Counted from the first letter of the stretch, positions 38,020 to 47,059 are shown. The stretch is 64,000 bases of DNA from Candidatus Melainabacteria bacterium (GCA_027451745.1 DAIDIP010000012.1:41216-105215); one strand, 5' to 3'. The notes: generated by a model not told the origin, from the letters alone. Numbers and translations are program-made.

Positions 38020-38964
38020 CTAAGCAACGGGGGCCAACTTGTGCAACCTTGCTACGAAGCTGGGATCAACCAAACAGAGGTCGCCTTTACACTCTGCTAC
38101 AGTACTCAATGTTTTCACTTCTTCTGCTGAAAGTAATTCTGTTATTTTTACTGGCTTTTGCTCTGGTATTATCGATAAACTTAATATTTCACGTGCAATT
38201 GAAGGATCCAGCCAAACTGAGCCAAGACGTACAGTGTGAATTGCTATTGGCAATGTTTCAGCGAATCTATTTTTGAGAACATATCCATCGGCACCTGCGG
38301 CAAATGAATCAAATATACGATCGCTTGTATCATGAGCCGTAAGCATAATTATTTTAACGTCTTTATTTTTCTGCCGAATTGTTTTGGCTGCTTCTATACC
38401 ATTCATTGTGGGCATTTCGACGTCCATCAAAATGATATCGGGATTTATCCTGTCGCTAATCTCAACTGCTTCTTGCCCGTTTTTAGCTTCATTCAGTATT
38501 ATGCGAGAACCTGTATTCTCTAGTAATTTGGTCACAGCGTTGCGTATAAGCCTTACATCATCAACTACCAGAATCGAAACTGGTTTATCAGCGCCCCATG
38601 ATTTCACCATAACTTCATTAATCTCCTTATCCAAATCCTGATAATTTAAAGGTTTAGTCAAAAGCCCTACTGGATTTAACTTTAAATAGAGTGTTTCATT
38701 AAGGTCAGCTTCAGTGGTCATGGCAACAATGGGAATTCTCGTTCCCTCTCTTTGTTCCCGTTCTCGGACTAATATTGCTAGACTATCCATTTCCGCCATA
38801 TGTACGTCCAATAATAATAAATCCGGTATATCTCCTTGAAGAAGCCTTAAGGCTCTTTGTTCATCATTGGCAGTAAACACATGAAACTGACTTGCTAACC
38901 TGGTTTCAATTAACAAACAGGCTGCATTATCTGTATCAATAATTAGAATCCTACGTTTTCGCAT
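38020..38964 (-). CDS. Double-receiver response regulator with a degenerate NarL-type C-terminus
   Basis: The 314-residue protein carries two receiver domains: residues 1-120 (Asp53 in LLLLDVHMAEMD) and about 128-245 (Asp181 in IILMDVEMPTMNG, with the LTAHD and VLK residues). It continues like a NarL/LuxR regulator: GSVWLDPSIAREIL is the usual linker, then LSAEEVKTLSTVAECKG matches the first helix of the LuxR HTH. The DNA-recognition helix is missing and the protein ends within about 25 residues. It probably no longer binds DNA and acts through phosphotransfer or protein contact. It converges with the hybrid kinase gene, 11 nt apart. Confidence 0.85.
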   Translation of the reverse strand: MRKRRILIIDTDNAACLLIETRLASQFHVFTANDEQRALRLLQGDIPDLLLLDVHMAEMDSLAILVREREQREGTRIPIVAMTTEADLNETLYLKLNPVGLLTKPLNYQDLDKEINEVMVKSWGADKPVSILVVDDVRLIRNAVTKLLENTGSRIILNEAKNGQEAVEISDRINPDIILMDVEMPTMNGIEAAKTIRQKNKDVKIIMLTAHDTSDRIFDSFAAGADGYVLKNRFAETLPIAIHTVRLGSVWLDPSIAREILSLSIIPEQKPVKITELLSAEEVKTLSTVAECKGDLCLVDPSFVARLHKLAPVA

Positions 38965-39156
38965 TGTTGTTATTGCAATAAAAGATAGCCCTTATTCCAG
39001 TCTAATAGATAGAATAGCCATCAGCATCACCCATGTGGCTGTCCATCAATCTTTTAATTGTTATAGTTGCCAGCTATCCCATAAATATCTCACAACTCGC
39101 TTCGACAAAGGATCCCGTTCGGGATTCTCAACATTGGCTTTAAATTCCAAGAAACT

Positions 39157-39187
39157 TTGAATACTGACAAGTGCTTTAATTTATAAT
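39157..39187 (+). promoter_or_regulatory. Promoter-like sequence before tRNA-Thr
   Basis: A perfect TATAAT at 39182-39187 lies 12 nt before the tRNA. The best -35 candidate is TTGAAT at 39157-39162 with a long 19-bp spacer, so the -10 element is the stronger part of this call. Confidence 0.5.
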
Positions 39188-39198
39188 GATAGACTAAT

Positions 39199-39271
<73 letters not shown>

Positions 39272-39363
39272 AGGTTTTTAGAAAATAGGCATAATTTCAG
39301 GAAGCACCCAGGAAGCAGTTTCAAATTTTTTCAAGATTGGATTTTGCCGATACCTAATACCAC

Positions 39364-42300
39364 TTACGAAACATTTTTCGATCGACTTTTTGCGCGGCGT
39401 ATTCGTTTCTGGGTATCTTCTCTGCAATACTCCGTCCAAAAAATAGGAATTGATTTGCAAACACCCTCTATTTTTCTATCTACAAATTTGTAAGCTCCAG
39501 AAATTATTAGTCGTTCGTCTAAGGCATTATAGCCCGATACGAAGGCTAGCTTCTCTCCTGAGAGAATCCAAACTATTGAATATCCATTTTCATTGCAAAA
39601 TTCTGCTACGCATTGTTTATTCATTAGTAAACATGAAGGTCCCGATTCATCGACTGAAGGATCGTATGCTACAAGGTTTCCTCTCGAATCCAAATATCCT
39701 GCGTGTCTGTTCCATACAAGTTTCATATTTTCAATTATCCACTTTGATGGTAATCGAAAAGAGAGCGTTTCTATTATCGACTTATCACCATTTCCGTCTT
39801 CTCGATAATATCCATCTGCAGCAACGAGAATTGATCCAGGAAGGGTTTTTCCATCGTGTACTTTTATCCATCCATCCCTTAGATAATATTGGTCATCAAA
39901 AAAATTGAAGATCTTAGACCAAGGATATTCGCCTAAGTATGTCTCAGAGAAATGAGCCGGTTCTGGCATACGGCTTGAAAAAAAGTTCTGCCGGGTAGCC
40001 CAATTGTGAAATTTGACGAGTTCAGACTTTTTGATGAAGTACGCATCGAAATAATAGCTCAAACTTCTTTTTTCATTAGACCATCGATTTTGGCTTTTAT
40101 TGGGTTCACCGGAGCGCCATTTTGTAGATCCACTCATTACAAGCCATTCTGATTGATCAGCCGGATTTTTAACGTCTAAGAGCTTGACCGGATCGGGTAT
40201 GTTATGGGAATGAGCCCACACTTTAAGGTCAGGAACATCCTCTTCAAAGTCATAGTCAGCACACCACCAGGCTTCGGTATGTGTTTTTGATTTTGCCGTT
40301 TTAGTGATTAAGCAAGATGGATCAATGTCTCGGTAACCGACATCACACTCGCTCCCATAGATTGTCTCTCGCCGTGGGTCTTCTACTTCGTAGTTATCCA
40401 TCATATGTGCGATCATTTCATGATAAGCTATCCACTGATATTTATCACTGATTGTCTCTGCCCTCGCCATGCGTGAATCAACAAGATAGTGTGTGCAGGG
40501 ATCTTCAAACAATCCTGGTTTCCAGCCGAGATTCAATATTCGTGCAAACATCCACCTTTTACATAAACTAATATTTGGTGGGTACCTATTGCTACATCTG
40601 CTTAACCAAGGCAGTACAAACTCTTTGTAGACATTGAGCTGTTTTTTGGTCAAAGAGCGCTCCCACTCCTCATGTTCCTTTTTGCCTGCCGATTCTATCT
40701 CTAGAATTTGTTCAATATCCGACTTATTGAGTCTAAAATTTCTAACTGCTTCCTGATAGGTGTGCCATGCTTTAGCTTGCTTGTTCGTGAAACTACTTAT
40801 GAACTTCTCATAGATGGCTTTATTGTCGATATAGCATGTTCCATCACGTCGCTTTCCAGACCACGGGAAGCGATTGTTTATTTTATGGATACCGAAGTCT
40901 CCCTTGGTTAACGAGTACCAGATTTTGCCATAACCATCCATAGAGATTCCTTTCAAGTAGCGTTGCTTTATGGACATCTCCGAAGGGGCTTTCTCATTCC
41001 ATCGAACAGCAAAAGGAGCGGATAATTTTGCTTGTCTATCGATTTTTAATCCTCCCCGCTGGACAGCGGCCTCGACGATAGTTCTCGCATAATTTCTAAT
41101 CAATACATGGGGTAGAGGTTTTCCGTTTGCAAAAATCACATCATAAACAGTTTGCCCGATTTGGCGGAGACCAGCTTTATCATGGGTTCTCGTAGCAATT
41201 CCGCAGCCGACTGCATATAGTCTCTCAAGCACATATGGATCATTACAATTCTGAAAACAGTTCAATAGCTGTATCCAAATCGCAGGCTTTTGCTCCAGCA
41301 AATGAGTTAAAGCTTTAGTCGATCTATCTCGTATAGATCGATTGCTAGTCGAAAAAAACCACGTGATTGTAATGCCATATAGCAAAAGGGTTGAATCTTT
41401 CAGTTCCGCGTGAAATTTACTATTTAAAGACCAGTTGATTAAACGGTTTGCCCCCGTCTCGTTTTCGTATTGCTGGCTGGACAAAAATGATGACCAAGTG
41501 TAGTCTCTTGCAGAAAGTGAGTTTTTGGACAAATACTTGTGTAATTCGCTAGCATTAAAAGGATTAGACTCAATGCCAGCAATTTGAATGGATATGTCGA
41601 AAAATGGATCTATATAATATAAGTTAAGGATATTCGCGTTTATAATTTTAAAGGTGCTTTTAAATACAGTTTCTTTTGATCTCCATAACAAGCTATTTAG
41701 AAAGCCATTTAGTAAGGGCTCGCTATTTACTAGGGTCCTGGGAACTAAAGTAAGAAGTTCGACTTTAAATTTCTCTGGAAGTTGAATAGATAAAGCTTCA
41801 ATCACGCCCGCCCAGCGCCAATGTTGTTCTGGTGATATATAGTTATAGAGTGTACCTGTTTTAGTGAAAGCCTTACCCAACTCTTTGATGCTGTTGAACT
41901 GCTTTAATAGCTCACGAGTTATTAAATGATCAGTCAATTTTTGATAACTAAAACGAACGGCAAAGTCCTCGTGTTCGGGGTATTTGTAATTGTCTTCCGA
42001 CAAAATGCCTTCTTTGATGAGACCGTGATACAAGCTTTTACTATTTGCTCTGCCCGGTAAAAAGGAATTTACTATTTTCTTTGCTTCTTGTTGATCTAGG
42101 TAATCTTTATGCTTGGTGGCCATTACTTTGGCAATTTCTGATACGGCCTTCTGTACGAGAAAATCATTCACCGAAAAATCGAGTTCGCTGGAACGTGAAA
42201 GTTTATTATTGATCGAATCAATAAAAACAGAAAAAATCCCTGAAGCGTTATCATAATTATCTGGCAGTTTTTTTAAACCATCATTTGCTAAGGACTGACA

Positions 42301-43839
42301 ATATAATTTCAATAATTGCGGTTTTGAAAATGTTGGTGTCAAAGGCCCACGAATAGGCTCAATCCCATATGATGAACAATAGCGTTGTGCTGATATTTCT
42401 TCTACGCCAGCAAAGCCAGAATGAGTAAGTCTAACGAATCTCTTTTTCCACTCGGCATTGCAAGGCATCACATCATTTTCATATACATCTCTTACACTAA
42501 CAGCTAATCCGACTAGTGGATAGTTTGAAATGCTAGTCATAATAGTGGGTAAATGAGTAGCCCAAAAATCTTTGTTGCCGGTTTCATTTAACGCGTCTAT
42601 CATCAATAGAGCTCGCCCTTGTGAGGCTTCGGCCGCAGCCTGAAGTGCTCCTAAAAATTGATCTTCGTTATGCATTTGTAGCCCTAGGCAGTTGAAGATT
42701 TGCTGCCATGGGTCTTGATCACTAAATTTCTGTCCTAGTAACAATATGGTGGGCAAGCCATTTTTTACTCTTTCTTCTGCTACATGGCAAAATGTATGTG
42801 TTTTGCCCTGACCCCAGGGTCCACTCAATAATAACAAAGGATTATTCAATAGCTCGATTTCACTACTTTCGATAAGGTTCTGAAAACGGTAAAGGTGCGA
42901 GAGTAATCTTCTGACTTGAGAGAGCTTGTAACTATTAGCAGCTTTTGCCTTTTCAGACTGATTCTCAGATGGTTGTGAATTTATTATTGCGTTCTCGAAT
43001 TGATAAACCAAGCTGATGGTTCTATCTATCTCAACTCTGGCTTGCTTAAGATCCACTTTAAGCCTGCGGTCTAAGATAGCCGGCTCGAACCGCTCCATAA
43101 AAGATCTTATGGACTCTATAATTTGGGGGGAGTTACGGAACAAAGAATTATCTTCAAGAACGAACTTAATTATGGGAGATATTAAATTGTTTATTCTTTT
43201 ACAACAGTTGTTATCACGGGATAAATAATCGAATGAATCCTCTATCTCAAGAGAAACGTGTTTATCTGCCGAATATTTCTGATCTGCCAAATTTATGCTT
43301 TTTTGCAGTTGATCTTTGAACCATTTGGAACTCAGATATTCTTTTTCGAACCAAAAATATAATCTGCCAGCGTGGTCGTCAGTGGACAGTTTATCTAAGA
43401 GTTCGCTACCTCCTATGTATTCAAACTGAACCGACATGTTTCGTTTTTTTGCAATGGCTTGCCATTTCTGAACATGTTCAGCCCATTTATCCATCATTGA
43501 TTTTTGCTTGGGAATTTTTGGGTTTGGTCGATTTAGAGGGATCGCAATTTTATAGATAGTAAGTTTTGGATATTTTTTGATGGCTTTAATAACAGAATCG
43601 TCAAGTTGTTGCCACTGTGCCTTCCCCATAGAAGTGAAATATTTTGCTTGTAAACCAATCTCCGTTCCATCTGGGTGTGTACAGATAGTTTCAATGCCTC
43701 CATCTGGTGTACCGAAGCGTGAAAAAACTGATCCTTCAGGGACTGGCCCGTGTCTGAAAATCTGCGAGCAAAGTTCTTCAAACGCTTCATTCTGAGTTCT
43801 GTTCCACTTACGTAATTTGAACCATTCGTCAGCTATCAT
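39364..43839 (-). CDS. Avs-like antiphage STAND NTPase with N-terminal Mrr-like nuclease
   Basis: Protein of 1491 residues. Residues 1-110 look like a PD-(D/E)xK nuclease of the Mrr type: FEELCSQIF, then FGTPDGGIE (Asp46, Glu50) and GLQAKYF (Gln64, Lys66). A linker leads to an NTPase with Walker A GPWGQGKTH (340-348), Walker B LLMIDALNE (411-419) and SVRDVYE (448-454). The ALNE Walker B is typical of Avs antiviral STAND proteins. About 1000 residues with no obvious motif follow and would be the sensor, as in Avs proteins that bind phage terminase or portal. Avs4 (Mrr-STAND) is the closest described layout, but Avs2-like is possible. It starts 3 nt after the endonuclease stop, the last gene of the restriction-modification operon. 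Confidence 0.7.
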   Translation of the reverse strand: MIADEWFKLRKWNRTQNEAFEELCSQIFRHGPVPEGSVFSRFGTPDGGIETICTHPDGTEIGLQAKYFTSMGKAQWQQLDDSVIKAIKKYPKLTIYKIAIPLNRPNPKIPKQKSMMDKWAEHVQKWQAIAKKRNMSVQFEYIGGSELLDKLSTDDHAGRLYFWFEKEYLSSKWFKDQLQKSINLADQKYSADKHVSLEIEDSFDYLSRDNNCCKRINNLISPIIKFVLEDNSLFRNSPQIIESIRSFMERFEPAILDRRLKVDLKQARVEIDRTISLVYQFENAIINSQPSENQSEKAKAANSYKLSQVRRLLSHLYRFQNLIESSEIELLNNPLLLLSGPWGQGKTHTFCHVAEERVKNGLPTILLLGQKFSDQDPWQQIFNCLGLQMHNEDQFLGALQAAAEASQGRALLMIDALNETGNKDFWATHLPTIMTSISNYPLVGLAVSVRDVYENDVMPCNAEWKKRFVRLTHSGFAGVEEISAQRYCSSYGIEPIRGPLTPTFSKPQLLKLYCQSLANDGLKKLPDNYDNASGIFSVFIDSINNKLSRSSELDFSVNDFLVQKAVSEIAKVMATKHKDYLDQQEAKKIVNSFLPGRANSKSLYHGLIKEGILSEDNYKYPEHEDFAVRFSYQKLTDHLITRELLKQFNSIKELGKAFTKTGTLYNYISPEQHWRWAGVIEALSIQLPEKFKVELLTLVPRTLVNSEPLLNGFLNSLLWRSKETVFKSTFKIINANILNLYYIDPFFDISIQIAGIESNPFNASELHKYLSKNSLSARDYTWSSFLSSQQYENETGANRLINWSLNSKFHAELKDSTLLLYGITITWFFSTSNRSIRDRSTKALTHLLEQKPAIWIQLLNCFQNCNDPYVLERLYAVGCGIATRTHDKAGLRQIGQTVYDVIFANGKPLPHVLIRNYARTIVEAAVQRGGLKIDRQAKLSAPFAVRWNEKAPSEMSIKQRYLKGISMDGYGKIWYSLTKGDFGIHKINNRFPWSGKRRDGTCYIDNKAIYEKFISSFTNKQAKAWHTYQEAVRNFRLNKSDIEQILEIESAGKKEHEEWERSLTKKQLNVYKEFVLPWLSRCSNRYPPNISLCKRWMFARILNLGWKPGLFEDPCTHYLVDSRMARAETISDKYQWIAYHEMIAHMMDNYEVEDPRRETIYGSECDVGYRDIDPSCLITKTAKSKTHTEAWWCADYDFEEDVPDLKVWAHSHNIPDPVKLLDVKNPADQSEWLVMSGSTKWRSGEPNKSQNRWSNEKRSLSYYFDAYFIKKSELVKFHNWATRQNFFSSRMPEPAHFSETYLGEYPWSKIFNFFDDQYYLRDGWIKVHDGKTLPGSILVAADGYYREDGNGDKSIIETLSFRLPSKWIIENMKLVWNRHAGYLDSRGNLVAYDPSVDESGPSCLLMNKQCVAEFCNENGYSIVWILSGEKLAFVSGYNALDERLIISGAYKFVDRKIEGVCKSIPIFWTEYCREDTQKRIRRAKSRSKNVS

Positions 43840-43842
43840 AGC

Positions 43843-44288
43843 TCAGAGCTCACTACGATTTGCCTTAGCTACGAAACCTTCTAAGGTACAAATAGTTACT
43901 AATTCGCTATGCGTCAGGTGTTTTTGAAGTCCGCCGCGAATAAAAAATTCTCTCAATTTCCAGCCTTCTCCTCCCAAAACCAAGTAAGCTTTGGCGTAAT
44001 TTCCTAAGCTGCTCATTACGGTCTCTGCCAAACAAATGGCCTCAAATGGTACTTTCTGTTCAGCCGTTCCGGACACTTGTTGCCATTTTAAAGATATTAG
44101 GTATTTTTTTCCGCTTTTTCGGCAACGACATCCACGAAATGCTTCCCGCCGCCAAATCTTTCCCCTACATGGTGCTGTATTAGGCAAGTATAGCCACCTC
44201 CCGTCAGAGCAGGAATGATCATCGCTTCTAAGATTCTTCCTGTTCCCGTATCACGGCTTTTCTTAATTGAATCAGATTCAGTAGCCAT
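43843..44288 (-). pseudogene. PD-(D/E)xK restriction endonuclease split by a -1 frameshift at an A7 run
   Basis: Two overlapping frames together encode one protein of about 148 residues. The first frame (ATG at 44288) gives GTGRILEAMIIPALTGGGY and GGGKHFVDVVAEKAEK, then stops at 44097. One frame over, KKYLISLKWQQVSGTAEQK continues to AKAYLVLGGEGWKLREFFIRGG and ends at 43843. The joined Asp53 and SLK (66-68) form the nuclease active site. The junction is a run of seven A (T7 at 44104-44110 on the plus strand); eight would restore the frame. It may be a mutation, a sequencing error, a slippage site or a phase-variable tract. It starts 4 nt after the methyltransferase stop. Its partner marks it as a type II enzyme; the target site is unknown. 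Confidence 0.75.
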
Positions 44289-44292
44289 AGGT

Positions 44293-45177
44293 TCAAATCC
44301 CTTTGATAGCGAGTATTTCGTCGGCTCTTGTACGATCGCCTGTACAACTAATCATGCGGGGAGCACTGAGTATTGTAATTCTGAAGCCAAGCTTTTTATA
44401 TAAGCTCAATATCCTAGCTGTTGCCTGATTCGAGAGAGCTACCGGTCCTTTATGCTTTGTCAGCCATTCTGCTAATCGGACCTGATCATCCCAAGAGAAA
44501 TTTTCTTTGGAATATTGTGTGAATTCAACATCATAAGGCGGGTCAGCGTAAATAAAGTCTTCTTTTGTTACAGGTACCGATTGAAAATCAGTTGTTGTAA
44601 AATCCCAATTCTGCAAGATAGTTTTATATGCGAGAAAGTCTTCAATATAATTGATTTTCTTATATTTCCCAAATGGCACATTGAACTCGCCGCTGCGATT
44701 GAATCTACATAAACCATTGAAGGCTGTTCTATTTAAGTAATAAAAAAGTTCAGCAGCCTCCTTATTATTTTGTCGACGCGAAGTCACCAGTTCGTTAAAT
44801 CGTTCTCTGTACTTATAATAAGTTTGCTCCTCGTTTTCCATTTCCAAATCTATTACCAAACCGCTCTTCAACCAACGATAAAAATTAACTACATGAGAAT
44901 TTATGTCATTTAGTAGCGCAGTTTCTGGCAATGTGCCGAGCGTTACTGCAAGTCCTCCACAGAATGGCTCCACTAATCGTCTATGCTTGTGCTTGGTAAT
45001 CAATGGGCGTAGATGAGGTACTAACCATCTTTTACCACCAGCCCATTTTAGTGGTGGCCGTATGCCTAACCCATCTGCGAGCTCTATTTTTGTAGTTGGG
45101 CTTTTTTCGACCCTAACTTTAATTTGTTTGTCAAAAGCAAGTTTGGACCGGCCAACGGTTTCGTTTTGTGCAACCAT
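44293..45177 (-). CDS. D12-class DNA adenine N6-methyltransferase (Dam-like)
   Basis: Methylates adenine in a short DNA site using S-adenosylmethionine. Class motifs appear in order: PPLKWAGGKRWLVPHL, motif I EPFCGGLAVTLG (about 70-81), NDINSHVVNFYRWLK, FNRSGEFNVPFGKYK, and the catalytic DPPY at 212-215. These place it with Dam/DpnM-type enzymes, often specific for GATC, but the site cannot be read from sequence. At 294 residues it has about 40 more N-terminal residues than compact Dam proteins. It protects host DNA against the adjacent endonuclease and follows the XRE regulator by 37 nt. Confidence 0.92.
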   Translation of the reverse strand: MVAQNETVGRSKLAFDKQIKVRVEKSPTTKIELADGLGIRPPLKWAGGKRWLVPHLRPLITKHKHRRLVEPFCGGLAVTLGTLPETALLNDINSHVVNFYRWLKSGLVIDLEMENEEQTYYKYRERFNELVTSRRQNNKEAAELFYYLNRTAFNGLCRFNRSGEFNVPFGKYKKINYIEDFLAYKTILQNWDFTTTDFQSVPVTKEDFIYADPPYDVEFTQYSKENFSWDDQVRLAEWLTKHKGPVALSNQATARILSLYKKLGFRITILSAPRMISCTGDRTRADEILAIKGI

Positions 45178-45214
45178 TTTTATTACTCGTATTTAAAACT
45201 AATTAAGTCGTGCT

Positions 45215-45445
45215 CTATTTGTCCGAAGAAATCTCAAAAAGTCGGGCAATAGGAACGCCTAATGCTTGAGCAATTCTAGCAATATTTTGAAGCGACGGAC
45301 TGCGCTTGCCGGTTTCTATACGGCTTATATATGTGCTGTTCAAATTCAAAATCTCCGCAAACCTTTCTTGAGACAACCCCTTTGCTTCTCGGAGTTGTTT
45401 CAGCTGCTTGCCAAAATTTCGTACAGTTTTCTTACCTATCTCCAT
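45215..45445 (-). CDS. XRE-family HTH regulator, probable restriction-modification controller
   Basis: The 76-residue protein is a single helix-turn-helix domain: FGKQLKQLREAKGLSQERFAEILNLNSTYISRIETGKRSPSLQNIARIAQALGV. This is the size and form of C (controller) proteins that time endonuclease expression. It is the first gene of the minus-strand operon, directly before the methyltransferase. I looked for a C-box (paired GACT/AGTC) upstream and found scattered GACT but no convincing symmetric pair, so control of this operon is inferred from position only. Confidence 0.85.
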   Translation of the reverse strand: MEIGKKTVRNFGKQLKQLREAKGLSQERFAEILNLNSTYISRIETGKRSPSLQNIARIAQALGVPIARLFEISSDK

Positions 45446-45625
45446 CTAGTCAACTGTCGGGCAGGTGCCATAGCAAGTCCAATGCCTGGGAGTCAGGGAA
45501 GAATGGCAAAAGACTAATAAATAGAGCCTTAGCGAGAATTACTTTTTCTGGTAGAATTTTTAAATTACTGCTATGTTGACAACAGCTCAAAAGAACAGAA
45601 ACAAATTGCACGCGTGAAGACGATT

Positions 45626-46015
45626 ATGAAGAAAACAATTTTATTAACAGCGAGTTTGACATTAACAATCAATAGCGCCTATGCGCAAACAAATTGGACC
45701 GATTTTGCTTCCACGCTCTATAAACCAGATATTGAAAAAATGGAAAAAGCGACCGGCATTATTCCAGACCCAATCGAGTCCGTTGAAGACAGATTTAAGA
45801 CATTGAATGAATTTGCAGTAAGTAAACTCAATTATTCGCCGAGTCTTGCAAGTACCATTCCTATTCAAATGATTTCTCTTGAGGAAAAAATTCTTGGCAA
45901 ATACACTCCGCCAGATGAGGCGAGAATAAAAGCTGCCATGGCAGTTACTCAACAGAGCGCAGTACCTTCAAGCAAACAACATAAACACGGCAGCCTGTGG
46001 AACTGGATAAGCTAA
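45626..46015 (+). CDS. Small exported protein of unknown function
   Basis: From the ATG at 45626 the product (129 residues) opens MKKTILLTASLTLTINSAYAQ, a clear signal peptide with cleavage after AYA. A GTG at 45614 would add four residues. The mature part is polar with no cysteine and no domain I recognise; it ends in a His/Lys-rich KQHKHGSLWNWIS. It is divergent from the XRE gene and its stop overlaps the start of the following HTH gene (TAATG). It may be island cargo. Confidence 0.6.
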   Translation: MKKTILLTASLTLTINSAYAQTNWTDFASTLYKPDIEKMEKATGIIPDPIESVEDRFKTLNEFAVSKLNYSPSLASTIPIQMISLEEKILGKYTPPDEARIKAAMAVTQQSAVPSSKQHKHGSLWNWIS

Positions 46016-46197
46016 TGGAAGAACACAAATTTAAGCAAGCGGATATTGCCAGAATCATAGGATATGAATCGCATGTATCTGCTTTCTTTGCTGGCAAGCG
46101 TAATTTAAGTAAGACAGAAGCGGTAAAGCTAGGGAAATATTTTGCTGTTGACCCGTCAGTATTCTTGCCACCATTGGATGTGAAAGCAGTGGCTTAG
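45997..46197 (+). CDS. HigA-like HTH antitoxin-type protein
   Basis: The 66-residue product resembles the C-terminal HTH of HigA-type antitoxins: LDKLMEEHKFKQADIARIIG, then HVSAFFAGKRNLSKTEAVKLGKYFAVDPSVFL. The start may be the GTG at 45997, overlapping the previous gene by 19 nt, or the ATG at 46015 that overlaps its stop codon. Related antitoxins usually carry about 50 more N-terminal residues, so this may be truncated. No toxin gene is directly adjacent. The 46198-46426 stretch that follows shows no gene. Confidence 0.6.
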   Translation: MELDKLMEEHKFKQADIARIIGYESHVSAFFAGKRNLSKTEAVKLGKYFAVDPSVFLPPLDVKAVA

Positions 46198-46426
46198 ACC
46201 TGAGGATTATCGTCAATGTAAGCCCACTAAGCCGCTTTTGCCAGCGACGCTGCTCAGTAACAGAATAATCTAACTTAGAAAATGGGCATGAAAACAAAAT
46301 TGCTTAAAGTTGCTACAAAACAAGAAAAAGCAGGCATGGGTTCTACCTACCCATAAATTTCAGATGGATTATAGGCGATTTTAAAGGGCTGTCAAATAAA
46401 GGATTTTATAAGATTTACAAGTCAAG

Positions 46427-46451
46427 TAATGTTATGGTAATATTATTACTA
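46427..46451. promoter_or_regulatory. Inverted repeat before the toxin gene
   Basis: AGTAAT at 46427-46432 and ATTACT at 46446-46451 form an inverted repeat with a 13-nt spacer that ends 2 nt before the toxin ATG. Toxin-antitoxin operons are usually repressed by their own antitoxin at such sites, so this is a candidate operator. The arms are short and AT-rich. Confidence 0.35.
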
Positions 46452-46453
46452 GC

Positions 46454-46720
46454 ATGAAATACCGTGTAGGAATTGCAAAGAAGGCAAAGAAGGAATTAGA
46501 CAGCCTGCCAATTAATACACAGGAAAATATTGCCGAAGGCATAGGAAAGCTGGGGAATAATCCTGATGATGCTGCCCTTGATGTTAAAAAACTAAAGAAT
46601 GATCCAGAAGCTGATTATCGACTTAGAGTTGGCAGCTATAGAATTAAATTCGACCGACATAACACAATCAAAATCATATCCATTATAAGAATCGTTCACC
46701 GAAAGGATGCATATAGATGA
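46454..46720 (+). CDS. RelE/ParE-superfamily toxin
   Basis: The 88-residue protein has the typical small-toxin pattern: KYRVGIAKKAKKELDSLP at the start, the middle LDVKKLKNDPEADYRLRVGSYRIKFDRH, and the C-terminal IKIISIIRIVHRKDAYR. RelE-type toxins cleave mRNA on the ribosome; the basic residues (Arg in YRLRVGSYRI, HRKDAYR) fit that group. The gene overlaps the downstream antitoxin by 4 nt. There is no clear Shine-Dalgarno. Confidence 0.88.
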   Translation: MKYRVGIAKKAKKELDSLPINTQENIAEGIGKLGNNPDDAALDVKKLKNDPEADYRLRVGSYRIKFDRHNTIKIISIIRIVHRKDAYR

Positions 46721-47052
46721 ATAGCGAAGCACAAATAATATACAACCAAGATAAACCGGCGTTTGTTGTTTTGCCTTACAAAGATTACCTTAAGCTGACA
46801 GGGCAACAAAAATTAGACAAACCAGAATTTGTGCCCTTTGTTTTAAGCGAGTACATCAAAAATCCTATCCGGTTAAAGCGTATTGAAGCCGGACTCAATC
46901 AAAAGGAATTAGCAAAACTGCTTGATGTCACTCAAGGATATGTAAGCCGAATTGAATCCAGGGGCTTTCAGGTAACCGCTGAGTTATTAGATAGAGTCGG
47001 TCTGGCTATCGGTACAAAGAAGAAAAAATCTGCAAAGAAGAAAGCTGGATAA
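46717..47052 (+). CDS. XRE-type antitoxin of the RelE-like pair
   Basis: Neutralises the toxin encoded just upstream. The 111-residue protein has a Phd-like N-terminus (QDKPAFVVLPYKDYLKL) and a C-terminal helix-turn-helix (IRLKRIEAGLNQKELAKLLDVTQGYVSRIES), ending in a very basic tail (KKKKSAKKKAG). The ATG overlaps the toxin stop (ATGA). Toxin-before-antitoxin order is that of HigBA modules. It probably represses the pair through its HTH. Confidence 0.85.
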   Translation: MNSEAQIIYNQDKPAFVVLPYKDYLKLTGQQKLDKPEFVPFVLSEYIKNPIRLKRIEAGLNQKELAKLLDVTQGYVSRIESRGFQVTAELLDRVGLAIGTKKKKSAKKKAG

Positions 47053-47059
47053 TAAGTTT

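Noticed and set aside
39112..39125. Small hairpin ATCCC-GTTC-GGGAT before the tRNA
   Set aside because: Five-base stem without a T-run; not distinguishable from chance.
39278..39460. Minus-strand frame of 60 residues after the tRNA
   Set aside because: Overlaps the end of the 1491-residue gene in another frame and shows no family feature.
45446..45540. C-protein box upstream of the XRE regulator
   Set aside because: Several GACT tetramers are present but none pairs with AGTC at a consistent spacing.
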